Source: Deltaproteobacteria bacterium (lineage in GTDB: Bacteria; Myxococcota; Polyangia; Haliangiales; Haliangiaceae). Taken from it: 55,101 nucleotides of DNA. The number at the start of each line of letters is the position of its first letter. Position 1 is the first letter of the stretch. Under the pieces are notes generated by a model, which saw only the letters and a program-made list of their open reading frames with translations, searched no databases and had not been told where the DNA came from. The position numbers and the translations under genes were made by a program. Shown piece after piece: positions 49,397-55,101 of the stretch. Location of the stretch: the NCBI GenBank assembly GCA_018262455.1, contig JAGSPR010000001.1, forward strand, positions 1-55,101, given 5' to 3'.

Positions 49397-51477
49397 AGTT
49401 TCCGCTCGGGTTCAGGTTCTCCGGCGTCGCCTGTGGGATCAAGCCACACCGCCCCGACCTCGCGCTCGTCGTCTCGGACTGCGATGCCGCGTGCGCGGGC
49501 GCCTTCACCGTCAACCGCGCCAAGGCGGCGCCGGTCATCGACGCGGAGGGCAGGCTGCCCGCCGAGCGGATGCGCGCGATCGTCGTCAACAGCGGCAATG
49601 CGAACGCGCTGACCGGTCCCGAAGGCCTCCAGGCCGTTCGCACCGTGCTCGATGCCACGGCCGCGGCGCTCGGAATCCGCGCCGATCAGGTGGCGTCCGC
49701 GTCCACCGGCGTGATCGGCATGAGGCTGCCGCACCACAAGATCGTCGCGGCGCTGCCGAGGTGTGTCACCGAGCTGTCGGCCGAGCCCGACCGCGCGGCC
49801 GAGGCGATCATGACCACCGACACGACGCGCAAGCTTGCCTCGCGCACGATCGAGCTCGGTGGCAAGCAGGTCACCCTCGCCGGGCTGTGCAAGGGCTCGG
49901 GGATGATCGCGCCGCAGCTCGCGACGGCGATCGCGATCATCGTCAGCGACTGCGCTATCGACGCCGAGGTGCTCGACGATGCGCTCGAAGCCGCGACGCG
50001 TGCCACCTTCGACCAGCTCACCGTCGATGGCGACATGAGCACGAACGACAGCGTGTTCGTGCTCGCGAACGGTCGCGCCGGGAATCCGCGGATCGCCGAG
50101 GCGCGCGGCGCGGCCTACGAGCTGTTCGCGGCCACCCTCGCCGATCTGCTCGATGAGCTCGCCCGCGCGATCGCGGCCGACGGCGAGGGTGCCACGAAGC
50201 GGATCGAGACGATCGTCACCGGCGCCCCGACCGAGGACATCGCGCGCGACATCGCCAAGAGCATCACCGCCTCCCCGCTCGTCAAGGCCGCGATGTTTGG
50301 CGGCGATCCGAACTGGGGCCGCGTGCTGTCGACCGTCGGCTCGCGCGCCGGCTCGCAACACTACGACCTCGATCCCGCCAACGCCCAGGTCACGATCCAG
50401 GGCGTCGTGGTCTATGACACCGCGCCGCAACCGTTCGACCGCGCCCACCTCAAGGCCCGGCTCCGCGAGCCCGAGGTCGTCGTCGATGTCGAGCTCCGCG
50501 CCGGCGCCCACTCCGCGCGCGCGTATGGCTGCGATCTGTCCTACGACTACGTCAAGCTCAACGCCGACTACACGTCGCTGCTCGTCGAGGCACCGGACGG
50601 CGGGGTGGCGAAGGACGACCGGCTCGGCAACTACAGCCCCGCGTTCAAGCGCGCCCTGCTCGTCGAGGCCCTCGCCTACATCGACCGGTTTCGCGGCAAG
50701 CGCTGCGTGATCAAGTACGGCGGAGCGGCGATGACCCGCGACTCGCTGCGAGCCTCGTTCTGCGATGATGTGCTGCTGCTCCACTCCGTTGGCCTCTTGC
50801 CGGTGGTCGTCCATGGCGGCGGCCCAGAGCTCACGCGGGTGCTCGACAAGATGGGCGGCAACGCCGAGGTCATCGATGGCATCCGCGTCACCTCGACCTC
50901 GGACATGCGCGTGGTCGAGATGGTGCTCACCGGGCAGATCAACACCGAGCTCGTCACCCAGCTCAACCGCCGCGGCGCCCACGCCGTCGGCATGTCGGGC
51001 AAGGACGCCGCGCTGCTCCGCGCGAGGAAGCTCGTGCGCGGCGACGGCCGCGATCTCGGCCAGGTCGGCGAGCTCACCTCGATCAACAAGGCGTTCCTCG
51101 AATCGTTGCTCGCGGGAAGCTACATCCCGGTCATCTCGCCGATCGGCCTGGGCGCCGACGGCGAGGGCTACGATCTCGATCCCGACCTCGTGGCCGCCGG
51201 GGTTGCCCAGGCGATCGGCGCCGACCGCCTGATCTACCTGTCCAACGTCGCCGGCGTCCTCGACCACGGCGAGCTCGTCTCCGAGCTGACGTCGAGCGAG
51301 CTGAGCGCGAAGCTCGAGTCCGGTGCCATCACCGGCGGCATGGCCACGAAGGCCGCCGCCGTCCTGCGAGCGCTGGCCGGCGGCGTCCACGCGGTCCACC
51401 TGATCGATGGTCGCGCCCCCCACAACATGATCGCCGAGCTCTTCACCGACACCGGCGTCGGCACGATCGTTCGGTAA
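49393..51477 (+). CDS. argJ-argB: Fused ArgJ-ArgB (glutamate N-acetyltransferase / acetylglutamate kinase)
   Basis: 694 residues from ATG 49393. Residues 1-410 are ArgJ: FRFSGVACGIKPHRPDLAL, IVVNSGNANALTG, MTTDTTRK, and the self-cleavage loop KGSGMIAPQLATAIAI, with Thr178 as the new N-terminal nucleophile. The C-terminal conserved box FGGDPNWGRVLSTVGSR is present. Residues 412-694 are ArgB: CVIKYGGAAM, PVVVHGGGPEL, LYLSNV-like and ITGGMATKAAAVLRAL. ArgJ moves acetyl groups between acetylornithine and glutamate; ArgB phosphorylates acetylglutamate. A single frame with no internal stop joins steps one, two and five of the pathway. Processing at Thr178 should free the ArgJ alpha chain. Confidence 0.94.
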   Translation: MKFPLGFRFSGVACGIKPHRPDLALVVSDCDAACAGAFTVNRAKAAPVIDAEGRLPAERMRAIVVNSGNANALTGPEGLQAVRTVLDATAAALGIRADQVASASTGVIGMRLPHHKIVAALPRCVTELSAEPDRAAEAIMTTDTTRKLASRTIELGGKQVTLAGLCKGSGMIAPQLATAIAIIVSDCAIDAEVLDDALEAATRATFDQLTVDGDMSTNDSVFVLANGRAGNPRIAEARGAAYELFAATLADLLDELARAIAADGEGATKRIETIVTGAPTEDIARDIAKSITASPLVKAAMFGGDPNWGRVLSTVGSRAGSQHYDLDPANAQVTIQGVVVYDTAPQPFDRAHLKARLREPEVVVDVELRAGAHSARAYGCDLSYDYVKLNADYTSLLVEAPDGGVAKDDRLGNYSPAFKRALLVEALAYIDRFRGKRCVIKYGGAAMTRDSLRASFCDDVLLLHSVGLLPVVVHGGGPELTRVLDKMGGNAEVIDGIRVTSTSDMRVVEMVLTGQINTELVTQLNRRGAHAVGMSGKDAALLRARKLVRGDGRDLGQVGELTSINKAFLESLLAGSYIPVISPIGLGADGEGYDLDPDLVAAGVAQAIGADRLIYLSNVAGVLDHGELVSELTSSELSAKLESGAITGGMATKAAAVLRALAGGVHAVHLIDGRAPHNMIAELFTDTGVGTIVR

Positions 51478-51479
51478 CG

Positions 51480-52349
51480 CTACTTCTTGCCGGCCGAGGA
51501 GTACGGCGCGTCCATCACGCTCGGCGTCGCCTTGTTCTCGGCCACCGAGAACGACTCGGCGTCCGAGGGGAAAGCCCCGGTACGGACGTCCTCGATGTAG
51601 TGCGCCACGGCGTCCTTGATCCGCTGGCCGAGGGTCTCGTAGCGACGCACGAAGCGCGGCTTGAACGTCTCGTCCATGCCGAGGGCGTCGTACGAGACGA
51701 GGACCTGGCCATCGCACTGCGTGCCGGCCCCGATGCCGATCGTCGGAATCGACAGGGACTGCGTGATCTCGCGCGCGATGTCCGCGGGGATGGCCTCGAG
51801 CACGATCGAGTACACCCCAGCCTCCTCGAGCGTCCGGGCATCGGACAGCAGGCGCTCGCGGCCTCCGACGTCGCGGCCCTGGACCTTGAAGCCGCCGAGC
51901 TGGTGGAAGCTCTGCGGGGTGAGGCCGATGTGCCCCATGACGGGGATCCCGGCGGCGACGAGCCGATGCACGAGCTCGGCGTGGACCGCGCCACCCTCGA
52001 GCTTGACGGAGTGACAGGTGCCCTCCTTCATCAGCCGGCCCGCGTTGGTGACGCCCTGCTCGTACGACGCCTGGTACGACATGAACGGCATGTCGCCGAC
52101 GACATGCGCGCGACGTGCTCCACGGACCACCGCGCGGCAGTGATACGCGATCTCCTCGAGCGTGACCGGCAGCGTGGTCTCGTGGCCCTGCACCACCATG
52201 CCGAGCGAGTCGCCCACGAGCAGCACATCCGTGCCGGCCTCGTCGAGCAGCCGCGCAAACGTTGCGTCATAGGCGGTGAGCATCGCGATCTTCTCGCCAC
52301 GCTGCTTCATCTGCCGGAGGGTTTGGATGGTGACCTTGGGGGTCTTCAT
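51480..52349 (-). CDS. panB: 3-methyl-2-oxobutanoate hydroxymethyltransferase
   Basis: 289 residues from ATG 52349 (AAAGGA upstream). PanB TIM-barrel motifs: [36 protein letters not shown] (Mg2+ Asp), [24 protein letters not shown] and [15 protein letters not shown]. It adds a formyl-derived hydroxymethyl group to ketoisovalerate in pantothenate synthesis. A variable tail ([12 protein letters not shown]) follows. Convergent with argJ-argB, separated by two bases. Confidence 0.96.
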   Translation of the reverse strand: MKTPKVTIQTLRQMKQRGEKIAMLTAYDATFARLLDEAGTDVLLVGDSLGMVVQGHETTLPVTLEEIAYHCRAVVRGARRAHVVGDMPFMSYQASYEQGVTNAGRLMKEGTCHSVKLEGGAVHAELVHRLVAAGIPVMGHIGLTPQSFHQLGGFKVQGRDVGGRERLLSDARTLEEAGVYSIVLEAIPADIAREITQSLSIPTIGIGAGTQCDGQVLVSYDALGMDETFKPRFVRRYETLGQRIKDAVAHYIEDVRTGAFPSDAESFSVAENKATPSVMDAPYSSAGKK

Positions 52350-52568
52350 GCCGCCCGTCCTTTCTTCATCGATATGCCGTCCTGGAGTCGCGCGCCGCAT
52401 TGTGCGGCTACGTGCACCTTGGCTATCTATCAGGTTCATACCACCGATCCGGATAACCCTGGGGAGCCCCCCCGCAAGCGCCACGATCTACGAGGTTTTC
52501 GCGTGCGCCAGCGACCCCCCAGGCACGTGCGATGCAGGTCCTGCAACGGTAGCGACCAGGAGGCACCG

Positions 52569-53219
52569 ATGGCCGACATCCGGACCGAGGACGAGCGCGA
52601 ACCCACCCACCAGCCCGACGAGGGCATCGCGCGCGGCTCGAAGAGCGAGCTTGTGGCCGCGATCGCGGGTCTGGCCGCCGCGGTGATCGGCCTCGCCGGG
52701 TTCCACCCCAGCTCGCTGGCGGCCGTGGCGACGATCGCGGTCGGGTTCGCGTTGCTCGTGCAAGGCAGCTCGATCGCAAACCGGTGGACCCACGCGATCC
52801 ACATCCCCGCGAGCGAACGCAGCGACGTCCTGGGCATCGGCACCGAGGTCCTCGGAGGGCTCGCCGCGATGGTGATCGGGGTCCTCGCGGTGATCGGGAT
52901 AAGTCCAGTCGTCCTGCTGCCGGCGGCGGCGCTGGTGCTTGGCTCCGCGCTGATGCTCGGCGGCCCCGCACAGCCCGCGCTGGTCGAGCTCGGATCGGCC
53001 ACCGCGCCGCCGCGGTGGGTCGTGGTTCGTGATCGCGTACGGGCGTCGGGCAGTGTGATGGTGATGGCCGGCGTCGCGGCGCTCGTGCTCGGGATCCTGG
53101 CCCTGGCGGCCGGCGGGCCGGTGGTGCGGCTGAGCCTGGTCGCGATGCTGTGCGTGGCGGCCTCCCTGATCATGGTCGGGAGCTCGCTGATCGCCAGGAT
53201 CGCGCGGCGGTTCGCGTAG
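52569..53219 (+). CDS. Multi-span membrane protein
   Basis: 216 residues from ATG 52569, with AGGAGG 6 bases upstream. Polar start (DIRTEDEREPTHQPDEG), then about six hydrophobic segments (AAIAGLAAAVIGLAGF, AVATIAVGFALLVQG, LGGLAAMVIGVLAVIGI, VLLPAAALVLGSALML, VMVMAGVAALVLGILALAA, LSLVAMLCVAASLIMVG). The segments repeat a two-helix GLAA-MVIG theme, suggesting internal duplication. No family recognised. Confidence 0.7.
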   Translation: MADIRTEDEREPTHQPDEGIARGSKSELVAAIAGLAAAVIGLAGFHPSSLAAVATIAVGFALLVQGSSIANRWTHAIHIPASERSDVLGIGTEVLGGLAAMVIGVLAVIGISPVVLLPAAALVLGSALMLGGPAQPALVELGSATAPPRWVVVRDRVRASGSVMVMAGVAALVLGILALAAGGPVVRLSLVAMLCVAASLIMVGSSLIARIARRFA

Positions 53220-53245
53220 GCGGACTTTCCGGGTAACTTCTCGGC

Positions 53246-54418
53246 GTGCTCGATCTGGCGATCGTAGGTGGCGGACCGGCCGGGGTCTCGACCGCGCTGC
53301 ACGTACTGGCCGCCGCGCCCCACGCCCGGATCGTCGTGCTCGAGAAGGAGCGCTACCCCCGCGACAAGATCTGCGCCGGCGGCATCGGTGCCCGGGCGTT
53401 CCGCATCCTCGAGCGCATCGGCGTCGAGCTCGATTGCCCGTGCGTCCCTCTCGCGGCCGTGGCGATGCGGATCGGCGGGCAGACCGTGGTCGTGCCCGAA
53501 CCCGGCTGCGGTGCGGTCGTCCGTCGGGTCGAATTCGATCACGCCTTCGCGCGGGCGGCGATCGAGCGCGGCGTCGAAGTCCGCGATGGCTGCGAGGTCT
53601 CGCGGATCGCGGTCACCGACACCGGGGTCCTCATCGAGGCGGGTGGCGAGACTTTCCACGCGCGTGCCGTGATCGGCGCCGACGGCGTCGCCGGGGTGGT
53701 CCGCCGGCAGACCGGGTTTCCCCGCGGCGAGCTCCGCGCGCAGGTGGTCGAGCTCGACACCGAGGGTGTCGCCGAGGACCTGCCGCGCGATACCGCCGTG
53801 TTCGACTTCGCGACCACCGAGCTGCGCGGCTATGCCTGGGACTTCCCGACCCAGATCGCCGGCGAGCCGCTCGTGTGTCGGGGCGCGTACGTGCTGCACG
53901 ATCAACTGCGGGTGCAGACTTCGCCGAACGAGCCGCGGACCCGGCTCGCCGCGTACCTCGCCGCCCGAGGCCTCGACATCTCGCGCTACCGGCTCAAGCA
54001 GTTCGCCGAGCGTGGCTTCCAGCCCGGCGCCGAGCTCGCACGCCCGCGCGTCCTGCTCGTCGGTGAAGCCGCCGGCATCGACATCGCCACCGGCGAAGGC
54101 ATCGCCCAGGCGATCGAGTACGGCGCGGTCGCAGGCCCGTACCTTGCCCACGCCCTCGCGGTCGACGACCTCGGCTTCACCGACTGGAGCCGCACGGTCG
54201 AGCTTCATCATCTCGGCTGGCAGATGGCGATCCGACACGGCTGCTCCCGCGCGTTCTACGGTCGCCGTCGTCAGCACATCGAACGGCTGTTGCCGCGGCT
54301 GACCAAGCTGTTCAAGGTCGGCGTCCAGGACTTCGCCGGCATCCCGCTGTCCAAGCTCGCCCTCGTCCAGGGGGCAGGCCAGTTCATCGCCGCGCTCGCG
54401 CGCGACAAGCTCGCCTGA
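53246..54418 (+). CDS. Geranylgeranyl-reductase-type FAD oxidoreductase
   Basis: 390 residues from GTG 53246. FAD loop LDLAIVGGGPAGVSTALHV at the start, then YPRDKICAGGIGARAF (family box near 40), VIGADGVAGVVRRQTG near 150, and LLVGEAAGIDIATGEGIAQA near 272. The GGR/PHBH group includes reductases of isoprenoid chains and flavin hydroxylases or halogenases. The second FAD motif (GD) is read here as GEAAG. Substrate unknown. It is followed by 13 bp and a lipoprotein gene. Confidence 0.85.
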   Translation: MLDLAIVGGGPAGVSTALHVLAAAPHARIVVLEKERYPRDKICAGGIGARAFRILERIGVELDCPCVPLAAVAMRIGGQTVVVPEPGCGAVVRRVEFDHAFARAAIERGVEVRDGCEVSRIAVTDTGVLIEAGGETFHARAVIGADGVAGVVRRQTGFPRGELRAQVVELDTEGVAEDLPRDTAVFDFATTELRGYAWDFPTQIAGEPLVCRGAYVLHDQLRVQTSPNEPRTRLAAYLAARGLDISRYRLKQFAERGFQPGAELARPRVLLVGEAAGIDIATGEGIAQAIEYGAVAGPYLAHALAVDDLGFTDWSRTVELHHLGWQMAIRHGCSRAFYGRRRQHIERLLPRLTKLFKVGVQDFAGIPLSKLALVQGAGQFIAALARDKLA

Positions 54419-54431
54419 CGAGCTTCGTGAG

Positions 54432-54860
54432 ATGCTCGCGAAGATGCGCAGCCTGGCCCCCGTGCTCGTGCTCGTGGTCGCGTGCGCGTCGCGACCACCC
54501 TCCCCCATGCCCGGCACGATCGCCGACGAAGACGGTGCGGTCGCCGCCTTTCAAACGACGTGGGCCAGCGACGTCCGGCCGACCATCGCCGACCCGCTCG
54601 TGCGCGGCATCGACGACCGCATGCAGAGCGTCGATGCGCTCGGGCTCTACCACGCGGAGCCGCACGGCTGCCGCGAAGGTCTCGGGCGGGTGCGGAGCCT
54701 CGGTGGCGGTAGCTTCATCGTCCACGGCACGCCCGACGCGCTGCTCGAGCACGACCGCTGCTGGTCCGTCGTGTTCCTCGGCGGCATGAAGCACGATGCC
54801 GAGGGCTGGCTCGATGCGAGCGGCCACCTGTTGATCGTGTGGCGGATTCCGGAGGGCTGA
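54432..54860 (+). CDS. Small lipoprotein
   Basis: 142 residues from ATG 54432 (an ATG at 54444 is also possible). Signal ends VLVLVVAC, mature ASRPPSPMPG. The remaining part has GAVAAFQTTWASDVRP, PHGCREGLGRVRSL and VVFLGGMKHDAEGWLD, a compact domain with conserved Cys. No family recognised. Probably one transcript with the flavoprotein. Confidence 0.65.
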   Translation: MLAKMRSLAPVLVLVVACASRPPSPMPGTIADEDGAVAAFQTTWASDVRPTIADPLVRGIDDRMQSVDALGLYHAEPHGCREGLGRVRSLGGGSFIVHGTPDALLEHDRCWSVVFLGGMKHDAEGWLDASGHLLIVWRIPEG

Positions 54861-54995
54861 TCGATCGGTGTGCCTGGCGCACCTCTGCCGCCGAACCACC
54901 GACATCCACCGCGAGCGGAGCTCCGGTGATGGTCTCGAACGCGCGCTTCACGAAGTAGCGAACGAGCGGGTAGGCATGCGAGAGGTGCGGAACCA

Positions 54996-55101
54996 CTACG
55001 CACGTAGCTTGCGGCGCTCGACCACCAGCGGCACCAGCTTGTCGTCGCGCCGGAGGGTGACCGAGACCGTGGTGCCCGCGGCTCCCCGGATCTTACCGAC
55101 C
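54996..55101 (-). CDS. PDZ-domain protein, C-terminal end
   Basis: Only the last 34 residues are inside the window; the gene continues past the right edge. VGKIRGAAGTTVSVTLRR then DKLVPLVVERRKL matches the end of a PDZ domain of the kind in CtpA/HtrA and S41 peptidases (KIRGPxGTxVxLxxxR). Stop TAG is at 54996-54998. The enzyme class cannot be decided from this piece. Confidence 0.75.
   Translation of the reverse strand, partial: VGKIRGAAGTTVSVTLRRDDKLVPLVVERRKLRA

Noticed and set aside
54865..54996. GTG-started minus-strand frame just after the PDZ stop (HAYPLVRYFVKRAFETITG...)
   Set aside because: The first 45 residues look protein-like, but the frame then turns Arg/Ser-rich and overlaps the supported lipoprotein gene; at most a remnant.

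Overview
The window is about 70% GC by eye, with dense genes, many GTG starts and Shine-Dalgarno sites of the AGGAG type. About 16 of some 53 genes encode predicted lipoproteins. This, together with PilZ, OmcA/MtrC-type cytochrome, D-aminoacylase and BKACE genes and Asp/Ala-rich tethers behind lipoboxes, suggests a predatory or soil myxobacterium (Myxococcota, probably the Haliangium/Kofleria side). That assignment is inference. I found no rRNA, tRNA, CRISPR array, insertion sequence or prophage.

Layout. 1-7636: the 3' end of a helix-hairpin-helix gene, then a run of single-gene secreted lipoproteins with an ankyrin protein, a hypothetical protein and a PilZ protein. 7679-10265: an operon of a beta-keto-acid cleavage enzyme (BKACE) and a D-aminoacylase-type amidohydrolase. 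10290-17246 (minus strand): a surface block with a ten-haem OmcA/MtrC-type lipoprotein, a small membrane protein, two paralogous Ig-like lipoproteins flanking an outer-membrane barrel, and another lipoprotein. 17527-19605: a CPA2 antiporter. 19851-21680: archease and RtcB RNA ligase. 21802-26848: a plus-strand run with hydrolase, baeRF/host-attachment-like protein, MFS transporter, CLC channel and SYLF lipoprotein, joined in part by ATGA overlaps. 26910-33504: a large lipase-like lipoprotein, a SagB-type nitroreductase, CBS and Cys-rich small proteins, an M28 peptidase, a monohaem cytochrome and a GNAT.

33587-44648 holds the most unusual genes: an M23 peptidase buried in a stack of beta-sandwich modules; a glucose-6-phosphate dehydrogenase fused to a cyclic-nucleotide-binding domain; pirin; a Fe(II)-trafficking protein; a B12-type radical SAM protein whose apparent stop is an in-frame TGA in a Cys-Sec-x-Glu-Pro tail, followed by a SECIS-like hairpin (a probable selenoprotein); a convergent ATP-grasp ligase; and a secreted protein of six Cys-rich repeats. 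44772-55101: an exported ADGF-type adenosine deaminase, small membrane and flavin proteins, arginine biosynthesis (argC followed by a fused argJ-argB), panB, a membrane protein, a geranylgeranyl-reductase-type flavoprotein, a lipoprotein and the C-terminus of a PDZ protein.

The best candidates for new biology are the selenocysteine radical SAM gene (41021-42487), the cNMP-regulated G6PD (37431-39377), and the decahaem cytochrome with its neighbouring lipoprotein/barrel operon, which lacks a recognisable MtrAB conduit.
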